A stretch of DNA of 64,000 nucleotides from an uncultured Bacilli bacterium (lineage in GTDB: Bacteria; Bacillota_I; Bacilli_A; RFN20; CAG-631): assembly GCA_947599835.1 (NCBI GenBank), contig CANQFQ010000003.1, positions 62,001-126,000 of the forward strand, given 5' to 3'. The translations under genes and the position numbers were made by a program. Below the pieces are notes generated by a model that was not told the DNA's origin, searched no databases, and saw only the letters and a list, made by a program, of their open reading frames with translations. Below, piece by piece: positions 16,876 to 24,748 of this stretch. Position 1 is the first letter of the stretch. Each line of letters starts with the position of its first letter.

Positions 16876-19045
16876 AGGCATATTCCTCCTTATTCAATTG
16901 TGTTTGCGCCATTTCTAGCTTTTCATGTATGTTTTCAATTAGAGAAGGTTTGGATACTTTAGGAGCACGAGGATCTAACAACCATGTTTTTGCAAAATGG
17001 GTTTCACTCACATAAAAACATGGAGGTTCAAATTCTAAATCGACAGCCAAACAATAAGGATTTCTTTCAGCAAACGCATCTCCTTTAATTTTGTTATATA
17101 AAGAAGGTGGTGTTCCTTGAATTGAGAACAATTCTTGTCCTTTAACAGCGAGTTGAGGTAATGAAGATAATAATGCCCAAGTATATGGATGTTTAGGGTC
17201 ATAAAAGATTTCATTTACCAATCCGGCTTCTACAATTTGTCCGGCATATAAAACAGCTACACGATCAGCGACACTAGCCACAACACCTAAATCGTGTGTA
17301 ATATAAATGGTTGTGAATTTAAATTCCTTTTGCAAGTCTTTAATCAATTCTATAATTTGTGCTTGTATGGTAACATCCAAGGCTGTCGTTGGTTCATCAC
17401 AGATTAAAACTTTAGGTTGGCATGCTAGTGCAATCGCAATAACAATTCTTTGCCGCATGCCTCCTGAATATTGAAATGGATATTCTTTAAAACGTTTTTC
17501 GGCATCAGGAATACCCACTCTATTCATTAATTCAATTGCCCGTTTTTCTGCTTCTGCCATGCTACAATCTTGATGTTTAATAATCACTTCAGTAATTTGT
17601 TTACCAATCGTAACAATTGGGTTTAATGAGGTCATTGGATCTTGAAATACCATGGCAATTCTTGAACCACGAATTTTTTGCCATTCTGCATCCGTTTTAA
17701 TTTTCGTTAAATCAAGAATCGTATAGCCTTTTAAAATACTATTTTCACGCATCACTAATTGTTCATAAGTATCTTCTAAGACTTGGCCTATTTGTTCAAA
17801 TTGATTTTTTTCAAGTAAATTTTGAATCACTACTTGAATAAATTTTTCATTAGCTCCTTTTTGCTTTGCATAAGCTTGAATGTCATCATAATACTTTTTA
17901 TGATGGGCCACTTTTAAAAGTTGATAATTTTTTCTAGATAATTGTTTTTGTGTGTTTGAATCCAATTCAGTAAAATATTCATTTTCAACGCCTTTAAATA
18001 ATACTCTAAAAGTAATTAATTCATAAAGTTTTTCTAAAGTCTTATCATCGAATGTCAAATTACGTTTGAAAGCATTTTGAAAACGATCTTTTAAACTATG
18101 CAAATAAAAGAATTGTGTTAAAAAAGAATAACGACGAATGGATAATAAAATTTCTTTAGCAAGTTCTTTATTTTTTCTTAAAACGCTTTCTTCTACAACA
18201 TATTCATCCACAGCTTTTTGATAATCTCTTTGTAATTCTTTAATCGTTTTTTGATATTCTTGAACGACTTCTTTGTTTTTCTTAACACTTTGTAAGCGTT
18301 GCTTTTTAGCTATTTTTTCTTCTTTTTTTATTTGTTTGATTTGATTATCTAAATTTTTGATGAGTTGTGTATAATGTTTCTTTTCATTTTCGACAGAAGC
18401 GGTTTCCATTTTAACTAAAATGGCTTCTTTTTGTTCCACTAAGGAGGCAATTTCTTGCTCTATTTTTTCTTTGTCTGATTCTTTCAATAAACGCTTATTC
18501 AAATTGTTTATTTGTTTATCTAAGTTATTCACATCTTCTGCATATTGTTGCTTCTTACTTTTATTTACAGCAACAATTTTTTTGTTATAATATTCTACCC
18601 TTTGATAAAGTAGATCATCAATTTTTCTTTTATAATGTTCTAATTCTTCTGCAGTAAGTTGTTTGGATTGTTCAAATTGTTCTTTTAAAGCTTGTATCTT
18701 TAAATAAATTTCTTTTCCTCCAATGTATTTTGCATTTTTATCTAAAAAAGCAACTAACTTACGATATCGAATTAAATCAATTTTATTTAATTTAATTTTT
18801 AAAGAGGATAATTGATCATCTTGGAAAATAATATTTCCTTGGGTAATCACCCCGTTAGATTCTAACATTCCAGTAAATGTTTTTGTCAATACGGATTTCC
18901 CTGATCCAGATTCACCAACAATAGCAATCGATTCATCTTCATAAATATCAAAAGAAACATCACGAATGGCTGTCAATTGACGACCACGGACGTTAAATTT
19001 TACTTCTAGATTATTAATCGATAATAATACTTTTTCTTTGTTCAT
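16805..19045 (-). CDS. oppD: Peptide ABC transporter ATPase OppD/AmiE with large coiled-coil insertion
   Basis: At 746 residues it is about twice the usual OppD/AmiE length (about 355). Walker A GESGSGKS (44-51) and [13 protein letters not shown] (to 82) are followed by an insertion at about 84-447. Canonical sequence then resumes with [20 protein letters not shown] (455-474), signature YSGGMRQR (526-533), Walker B VLICDEP (546-552) and His584. The C-terminal region with QGTPPSLY and [12 protein letters not shown] closely resembles AmiE. The insertion is rich in Lys, Glu, Gln and Leu, with heptad patterns at about 112-300 and a further helical part to 440. All ATPase motifs are intact, so it is probably active. 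It starts after AGGAGGG and ends inside oppF. I cannot tell what the insert contacts. Confidence 0.92.
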   Translation of the reverse strand: MNKEKVLLSINNLEVKFNVRGRQLTAIRDVSFDIYEDESIAIVGESGSGKSVLTKTFTGMLESNGVITQGNIIFQDDQLSSLKIKLNKIDLIRYRKLVAFLDKNAKYIGGKEIYLKIQALKEQFEQSKQLTAEELEHYKRKIDDLLYQRVEYYNKKIVAVNKSKKQQYAEDVNNLDKQINNLNKRLLKESDKEKIEQEIASLVEQKEAILVKMETASVENEKKHYTQLIKNLDNQIKQIKKEEKIAKKQRLQSVKKNKEVVQEYQKTIKELQRDYQKAVDEYVVEESVLRKNKELAKEILLSIRRYSFLTQFFYLHSLKDRFQNAFKRNLTFDDKTLEKLYELITFRVLFKGVENEYFTELDSNTQKQLSRKNYQLLKVAHHKKYYDDIQAYAKQKGANEKFIQVVIQNLLEKNQFEQIGQVLEDTYEQLVMRENSILKGYTILDLTKIKTDAEWQKIRGSRIAMVFQDPMTSLNPIVTIGKQITEVIIKHQDCSMAEAEKRAIELMNRVGIPDAEKRFKEYPFQYSGGMRQRIVIAIALACQPKVLICDEPTTALDVTIQAQIIELIKDLQKEFKFTTIYITHDLGVVASVADRVAVLYAGQIVEAGLVNEIFYDPKHPYTWALLSSLPQLAVKGQELFSIQGTPPSLYNKIKGDAFAERNPYCLAVDLEFEPPCFYVSETHFAKTWLLDPRAPKVSKPSLIENIHEKLEMAQTQLNKEEYAYVRYNKQRSHLVNTQYRHRISKR

Positions 19046-19060
19046 ATTCTTTCCCTCCTA

Positions 19061-20056
19061 CTACATATGTGTTTTAGGGTCAGAAGCATCGGCAAGATTT
19101 TGACCTATCAAATATAAACTTACCGTAATTAATGAAGATAAAATTACTGGAATCCAAAACATATGCGGATGATTGGTCATATACGTTTGATTATCATTAA
19201 TTAATTTCCCTAACGAGTTTTTCGAACCCAAACCAATTTGTAAGTAAGACAAGAAAACTTCCGTTGAAATATAGGATGGAATTTCACTTGCTGTAATCGT
19301 AACAATAACTGAAGTTAAGAAAGGTAAAATATTTTTAGAAACCATTCTAAGAATAGGTGTTCCTAAACATTTAGAGGCCAAATTATATTCTCTATCACGA
19401 ATAATAATTACTTGTGTTCGAATAAAATAGGCAATGCCTATCCAACCTGTGACGGTCATGGCGGCTACAAAGGCCCAGAATCCCGTACCGACAATAGAAA
19501 CAAAAACTGTAATAAACATTAAAGAAGGAATATTTGAAATAACATTATAAACTTCTTGCATAATCTTATCAAAAGTTTTGGAATATCCCCAAAGTGCACC
19601 GACAATAATTCCTAAAGTCAAATTAATCACTGCACACACAAAAGCTAAAGCAAGGGAGGATTGTGCCCCCGCCCATAACGCATCAAATAAAGGTTCTCCA
19701 TAACTACCCGTTCCAAAAACCCAACGTAATTTAAATCCAAACTTTGCAATGGCTTGTTTTGGAGTTAAAAAACTGACATCGATTAAACTACCATATTGAA
19801 TTTCATTATATTGTTGCCAAGATGCACGATCATAATGTGCAAATAGAGGATACACAAAAGATAAAAATAAGATAATAACAACTAATCCTAAAATAATATA
19901 GTTCACTGGGTTGCTAAAAAAGCTTCTAAATACCGATTTCCAATAAGAATATCTAGGCGCGGTAATTTTTTCAGAATCCACCGAATTATTATCTACCCGC
20001 GTAAATAACTCTAATGGAATATTATCCGATCTTTTTTGAATTTGATTGTTATCCAT
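19061..20056 (-). CDS. oppC: Peptide ABC transporter permease OppC/AmiD
   Basis: This 331-residue permease has an N-terminal cytoplasmic stretch of about 45 residues, a first helix near 52-72, an outside loop, then five helices. The EAA loop is visible as YNLASKCLGTPILRMVSKNILP, here split between residues 220 and 245. FGTGSYGEPLFDALWAGAQ is the typical segment before the transport core (usually G-T-D-x-x-G-R-D). Length and layout are normal for AmiD. The start ATG shares one base with the oppB stop (TAATG), and AGGAGG lies just upstream within oppB. It forms the membrane channel together with OppB. Confidence 0.9.
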   Translation of the reverse strand: MDNNQIQKRSDNIPLELFTRVDNNSVDSEKITAPRYSYWKSVFRSFFSNPVNYIILGLVVIILFLSFVYPLFAHYDRASWQQYNEIQYGSLIDVSFLTPKQAIAKFGFKLRWVFGTGSYGEPLFDALWAGAQSSLALAFVCAVINLTLGIIVGALWGYSKTFDKIMQEVYNVISNIPSLMFITVFVSIVGTGFWAFVAAMTVTGWIGIAYFIRTQVIIIRDREYNLASKCLGTPILRMVSKNILPFLTSVIVTITASEIPSYISTEVFLSYLQIGLGSKNSLGKLINDNQTYMTNHPHMFWIPVILSSLITVSLYLIGQNLADASDPKTHM

Positions 20057-21816
20057 TATTTTCGACCTCCTTTTTCAGCAAATGAAATACGAGGATCGAC
20101 GATAGCCATCAAAACATCTCCTAAAATTAATGCCGCCATAGACAAAATTGCATAGAAGAAAGTTAAACCAATAAGCATACTATTATCGGTCATACTAATG
20201 GCATCCGTAAATAATTTACCCACACCAGGAATACCAAATACACGTTCAGTAATTAATGCACCGGTTAAACTACCTAAAAATCCTCCAGGAATGTTATGAA
20301 TAATTGGAATTGCTGCATTTTTAAAGATGTGACGATTAAAAATTTCTAATTCGCTTAAACCTTTAGCACGAGCAAATTTCACATAGTCACTATTCATTTG
20401 GTCAATCATATAACGCCGTATCCATGACATCAATCCACCAATTGATGGCAATGCCAAAGACACAATAGGTAAAATATAAGCCGTCCAAGCAGGACTATCT
20501 CCTATGACTCTTAAATTAATTGGAAGCCCCATATTTTGCCCAAGTCTTCTAAACATATAAATATAAGCAAGTGAAGGAACAGCCATCATAAAGACGATAT
20601 AACAAATACCAATTTTATCGGCCAACTTGCCTTTATGTCTTGCCATTAAAATACCAATCGGTACTCCAAACAAATAAGCAATCACGGTGGAAATAATACC
20701 AATTAAAAAAGAATATCCAATCATTGATTTACCTTGTTTGGCTTCGTTACAACTTGTGTAATATCCATCATACAAAACGACATCACTAGGCTTTTCATCA
20801 GCTTTTGGATTTAATTCACAAGAATAAAAATCCATTCTATGTCCTGGCATCGTCGTTCCATTAGGATAAGTCACATCTTCTTCATATGGTTTTCCTTGAG
20901 GATCTGTCATAACTAGCACCGTATCTTTTGAATAGTGATAAGAGCGTCCTAAATTAAATTCTATCCAATTTTGATGAATAAAAGGAAATTTTCCATCAAA
21001 ATATAATAAATATTTATTTTTACAGCCTACACATCTTAAAGAAAGAGTTCCTGTAAATGGATCTTTTCCAAATGTTAAGGAAGGAGTAAGTTCTATTGGA
21101 TCTTGTCCATTAGCAATTCTTTCTTTATTGATTTTTTTGTAATAATTTTTTCCATCAAAATAAAATATATTTTTAAAGAAATCCCACAAACGAACAAATG
21201 TAGATTTATTTTTGTAAGCAAATAACTTACCTACACCACCAGCTTTTAACCTGAGTGTTTCAACAACATCGGGTGTTGGTCCATCCGATACATTGCTTGG
21301 AAGTGGGGATTCTATCGTTTCATCATTCGGTTGATATGCATCTTCATATTTATCTTCAGGCATAGGATTAGCACGTACAATCGTATAACCCGCCTTTTCA
21401 TATTTTGAAATAAATTCTTGAATTTCAGGAATGTCACTATCTACTAAGTAAGTCCGATCTGCTGCTAAGCAAGCACTATAACCTAATCTTCCAGAAGTTA
21501 TTTCACAATATTTTTGCTTACTTTCAAAGACTTGAGCGATGTCAGAACATCGATTAAATTCTTCTGAGTTACGTTCATATTTAATTGCACAAAAATTTAC
21601 ATAATCGTAAGTTTCTAAATAACCATATTCTTCCCATATTTGATATTTTAAACGAGTTCTATCGTTATTTTGAATTGTTGGATGTTCTTCATGACAAATT
21701 TTACCTGCTAAAACTTCTCGATCCATCAAGGAATAAATTAGAACAATCGTAAAAATCATAATCGCAATTAAAGATAATATTGAACGCCCAATACGTTTTA
21801 ATATATACTTTCCCAT
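20056..21816 (-). CDS. oppB: Peptide ABC transporter permease OppB/AmiC with long cysteine-rich outer loop
   Basis: This 586-residue protein has TM1 at about residues 10-31, then an outside loop of about 330 residues, then the five-helix transport core from about 366. The EAA loop reads ARAKGLSELEIFNRHIFKNA, and VDPRISFAEKGG closes the protein. The pneumococcal AmiC also has a long loop, and the stretch KYLLYFDGKFPFIHQNWIEF matches it. Here the loop is longer and contains nine cysteines (in KIC, NFC, RCS, KYC, SAC, RCVGC, YSC and TSC contexts), unusual for an anaerobe's exposed domain. A hydrophobic patch RLWDFFKNIFYF may lie on the membrane surface. A terminator-like hairpin separates it from oppA. 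Confidence 0.9.
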   Translation of the reverse strand: MGKYILKRIGRSILSLIAIMIFTIVLIYSLMDREVLAGKICHEEHPTIQNNDRTRLKYQIWEEYGYLETYDYVNFCAIKYERNSEEFNRCSDIAQVFESKQKYCEITSGRLGYSACLAADRTYLVDSDIPEIQEFISKYEKAGYTIVRANPMPEDKYEDAYQPNDETIESPLPSNVSDGPTPDVVETLRLKAGGVGKLFAYKNKSTFVRLWDFFKNIFYFDGKNYYKKINKERIANGQDPIELTPSLTFGKDPFTGTLSLRCVGCKNKYLLYFDGKFPFIHQNWIEFNLGRSYHYSKDTVLVMTDPQGKPYEEDVTYPNGTTMPGHRMDFYSCELNPKADEKPSDVVLYDGYYTSCNEAKQGKSMIGYSFLIGIISTVIAYLFGVPIGILMARHKGKLADKIGICYIVFMMAVPSLAYIYMFRRLGQNMGLPINLRVIGDSPAWTAYILPIVSLALPSIGGLMSWIRRYMIDQMNSDYVKFARAKGLSELEIFNRHIFKNAAIPIIHNIPGGFLGSLTGALITERVFGIPGVGKLFTDAISMTDNSMLIGLTFFYAILSMAALILGDVLMAIVDPRISFAEKGGRK

Positions 21817-21844
21817 TTTCTATATTTCTCCTTCCTTTATAAGA

Positions 21845-21882
21845 GAAAAAAGAGGGCAAGGAAGGTCTATTCCTTAACCCTC
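21845..21882 (-). terminator. Terminator/attenuator between oppA and oppB
   Basis: On the minus strand GAGGG-TT-AAGGAA pairs with TTCCTT-G-CCCTC (6-nt loop), followed directly by TTTTTT. It lies between the oppA stop and the oppB ribosome site. Partial read-through would give more binding protein than permease, as is common for importers. Confidence 0.85.
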
Positions 21883-21909
21883 TACAACGATATCAATTTA
21901 ATTTTTAGA

Positions 21910-24126
21910 TTACCATAGACCGAGTGTTTTGGTTAAATAACCATTTCCACCTGGAACTAAAGTTTCTAAGAATGTAGCTGGATCTGCATAATCAGGAATC
22001 CATCCACTGCCGCAATAGAAATCATAATTTGCAGCTTCGCCTGAGGCAACCATATAGGTTGATGCAAGATATTCACTTTCAGTACCTGCTTCAACTGCAT
22101 TAATTTGAATGCCTTTGGTACCTAATGCTCTTTTAATTGAAGCTTGTAATGATGTTACTTGTTTATCATTACCCATGAGATATACGACATCAATTTGAAC
22201 AGGGAAAGCTTTTTCCATTGCTTCTCTACCGCCAAATTCGTCAGCCCATTCGTCTAATAATTCTTCTTTAGCTAAATTAAAGTAATATTCAGCAAGTTGT
22301 TCTTGATACCAACCATCCACACCATCAGAAAGATCGATTGCTTCAATTAATTGTTTGTCTGTTGGTTGGTTATTTTCATCTTTTTCTTTCCAATCCGTAT
22401 GTTGTTGATTATAAACAGCTAATCTAGCATTTAATTTTTCTTGAACAATTTCACCATAAGAAGTGTGTGCAGTGTATCCATCATAATCATTAGGAAGTGT
22501 TACAAATTCAGGATCGGTAAACATATTTCTTAAACTTGCAGTTCTTAATTCTCTACCTGCCGTAGTTTCATTATAATTTGCTTTATTGATTGCATAATAG
22601 AATGCTTTTCTAAAATTCTTATTGAGTAAAGCAACTCTTGTTAAATTCTTAGCAATGCCATCTTCAGCTTTTGGAGATTTAACACTTACTCTTCTTCCTG
22701 AATCAAGACTATAGGTTTTACGATTAAAATTGAAGGCTCCAATAAATGTACCTGCTGCAGTATCTTGACGATAAATGCAATTTTCATAGCCTTTATTTAC
22801 TGCTTGTGTATACGTTTCTTCGGTTAAAGAAGCGCCTGCATATTCACCTTCAATAACTTGGTCTAAATAAGTGGATGCATCTAAATCTGCAGTATAAATT
22901 AATTCAACAGAATTAAGTGTAATTGAACTAGCATCCCAATAAGAATTATTTTTGAGATAAGTAATACCACTCGTTGCGGTAATTTCAGTTAAACGATAAG
23001 CGCCATTATATAAAATGCTTGTTGGATCTAAACTACCATAAGTGTAATTTTTTCCACCTTTTGCGTTTCTAAATTCATCTATTCCAAAAGCCCCACCTTT
23101 ACTTAAAAAGAAGGAACGATTCAATGGTGCAAAAACTGAAAATGTAAATAAGGAATCTGCATAAGGAAGTTCTCTATTAAATGAAACTTCAAGGGTATAA
23201 TTATCAATGGCTTTGATACCTACTTGAGAAAAATCGGTAATTTTCTTGTCTGAATAATCTTGTGCGCCCACTAGAATACTATTCATAATATCTTCTGAAC
23301 CGCCTTTAGCATCTAGTAAGTGTTGCATACCAGCTACAAAGTCATCAGCCACAACTTCTCCTTGATCTTGACCAGCACTATTGACCCATCTCACATTTTG
23401 TCTTAAATGAATGGTGTAAACTTTTCCTGTTGCATCCACTTCTTTACTCAAAGCAAGTGCAGGAACAATGTCACCAAAACGATCGTGTTCAAATAAATTA
23501 TCAACCAAGTTGGTCGTAACATCAGAATCTTGAGCATGCGAAGAAGCAAGATAATCTAATGTTGTAGGCATAGAAGAAAATAATGTTGTGTAATCTGTAT
23601 AGAATGTGGTATAACCCCATTCATCCAATTTTTTCTTTTCGTTTGCTTCAAATTTTTCTTTTGTATTTTCTGCATTCCAACCTGTTTCAACGGCTGTTTT
23701 CCAGTCTTCTTTTAATTCATTCCGTTGTGCCGTTGGTAAGAGTTTGTTATCCTCTGTTTTAATGATTTTATAGCCTTTATATTTGCTAGAATCTGAACCA
23801 TATCTTGCATAAGGTCCTGTGTATGGAAGAACTCTTGATAAGCCCCATCTTCCTCCTTCGGTGTTAAATGGTAAGATAACCGCTTGATCCAATAAATATG
23901 CTTCAGCATCTGCAAATTTGACATATCTTTCAGCATTATCCATTGATTGGTGAGCAGTATTAAACAAAGAATTGTAGTCAGGTAAAATTGTTTTGTAAAC
24001 TTCTGTATCTGTAAATTTCAAATCCTCCATTTTACTTTTATGAGTTCCTTTGTCGCCACCACAACCAGTCAAACAAACTGCTAAAGCTGCAAAAGCTGAC
24101 AAAACTAAAAGTTTATTTTTTGCCAT
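21910..24126 (-). CDS. oppA: Peptide-binding lipoprotein OppA/AmiA, apparently circularly permuted
   Basis: This 738-residue lipoprotein starts at the ATG at 24126 (AAGGAGG eight bases ahead) and has lipobox LTGC (Cys22). Residues about 45-170 resemble the C-terminal end of AmiA/OppA proteins: YNSLFNTA, ERYVKFADAEAYLLDQAVIL, GLSRVLPYTGPYARYG, KYKGYKIIKTEDN and a charged helix. From about 180 the canonical N-terminal part begins (TTLDYLASSHAQDSDVTTNL, then VYTIHLRQNVRW) and runs in normal order to GWIPDYADPATFLETLVP. The protein stops at TKTLGLW, where relatives would continue into exactly the segment found at the N-terminus. No leftover C-terminal sequence lies in the 90 bp before oppB. Composition is uniform and the frame is open, so it looks functional. 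Confidence 0.9.
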   Translation of the reverse strand: MAKNKLLVLSAFAALAVCLTGCGGDKGTHKSKMEDLKFTDTEVYKTILPDYNSLFNTAHQSMDNAERYVKFADAEAYLLDQAVILPFNTEGGRWGLSRVLPYTGPYARYGSDSSKYKGYKIIKTEDNKLLPTAQRNELKEDWKTAVETGWNAENTKEKFEANEKKKLDEWGYTTFYTDYTTLFSSMPTTLDYLASSHAQDSDVTTNLVDNLFEHDRFGDIVPALALSKEVDATGKVYTIHLRQNVRWVNSAGQDQGEVVADDFVAGMQHLLDAKGGSEDIMNSILVGAQDYSDKKITDFSQVGIKAIDNYTLEVSFNRELPYADSLFTFSVFAPLNRSFFLSKGGAFGIDEFRNAKGGKNYTYGSLDPTSILYNGAYRLTEITATSGITYLKNNSYWDASSITLNSVELIYTADLDASTYLDQVIEGEYAGASLTEETYTQAVNKGYENCIYRQDTAAGTFIGAFNFNRKTYSLDSGRRVSVKSPKAEDGIAKNLTRVALLNKNFRKAFYYAINKANYNETTAGRELRTASLRNMFTDPEFVTLPNDYDGYTAHTSYGEIVQEKLNARLAVYNQQHTDWKEKDENNQPTDKQLIEAIDLSDGVDGWYQEQLAEYYFNLAKEELLDEWADEFGGREAMEKAFPVQIDVVYLMGNDKQVTSLQASIKRALGTKGIQINAVEAGTESEYLASTYMVASGEAANYDFYCGSGWIPDYADPATFLETLVPGGNGYLTKTLGLW

Positions 24127-24200
24127 AAATTTAGCCTCCTTAAAATTAAATTTATTCACGTTAATTTCAAAGGTTCATCCTCGCGTGAATAGTTTTAAAC

Positions 24201-24229
24201 ATTATATATTTTTTTGACATGATAGTCAA
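24201..24229 (-). promoter_or_regulatory. Sigma-A promoter of the opp operon
   Basis: On the minus strand TTGACT (24229-24224) and TATAAT (24206-24201), 17 bp apart. The leader carries a 7-bp inverted repeat, ATTCACG (24190-24184) with CGTGAAT (24160-24154), upstream of the oppA ribosome site. Confidence 0.85.
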
Positions 24230-24261
24230 TATATTTTTTTGTTTCCAAAAACAATGGAAAG

Positions 24262-24290
24262 AAAAAAAGAGTCCTTTGATCAACTCTTTT
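24262..24290 (-). terminator. Intrinsic terminator after the 24294-24698 gene
   Basis: On the minus strand AAAGAGT pairs with ACTCTTT (24289-24283 with 24272-24266), followed by a T-run. It separates the clp transcript from the opp promoter. Confidence 0.75.
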
Positions 24291-24293
24291 ATT

Positions 24294-24698
24294 CTAACGA
24301 AAAATTTCATCAATAAAATATTTTTTATTTAAAATATTTTTTTCACTTTCTTTTTCATATAAAATACCTTTCATGATTAATTGTTTCGTTGATATTTTTC
24401 CAAACGTTAATGCCAAATTGTTATCCTTAAATTGAACAAATTCAATACCATTAAAATAAAACCATTCTAAATGCATTTTAATTTGTTCTTTGGCTTGACT
24501 AAAATTATAAATCGGCAAAGTATTATAAACCTCTAAAATTTGTCTCTTGATTTCATTACATTGGATATAAATTTTAGCCTCGCTGATGGTTCCATAAATG
24601 CTATATGAAATGTTTTTTTCGTTAGGAATCGTCCCTTTAAGAGGAATAAATCCACCCAAAAATAATGCGGTCGCTAAAAATGCATTGCTTCTTTTCAC
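24294..24698 (-). CDS. Small exported protein of unknown function
   Basis: This gene of 134 codons lies downstream of the clpC-like gene. I prefer the GTG at 24698, because AGGGG lies seven bases ahead and the product then begins with a short basic/hydrophobic segment (KRSNAFLATALFLGGF), a likely signal peptide or anchor. An ATG at 24749 overlaps the clp stop (TAATG) and would add 17 residues, but it has no ribosome site. The mature part is mixed helix/strand with no cysteine pairs or known motif. I do not recognise it. Confidence 0.6.
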   Translation of the reverse strand: MKRSNAFLATALFLGGFIPLKGTIPNEKNISYSIYGTISEAKIYIQCNEIKRQILEVYNTLPIYNFSQAKEQIKMHLEWFYFNGIEFVQFKDNNLALTFGKISTKQLIMKGILYEKESEKNILNKKYFIDEIFR

Positions 24699-24748
24699 TG
24701 TATCACCCCTATATAAAAAAGTGTGTACGAGTAAAAAGAAATTAAACA

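Noticed and set aside
21910-24126. OppA as a simply truncated protein with a lost C-terminus
   Set aside because: The segment that looks missing is present at the N-terminus after the lipobox, the frame is open, and no leftover C-terminal sequence is found before oppB.
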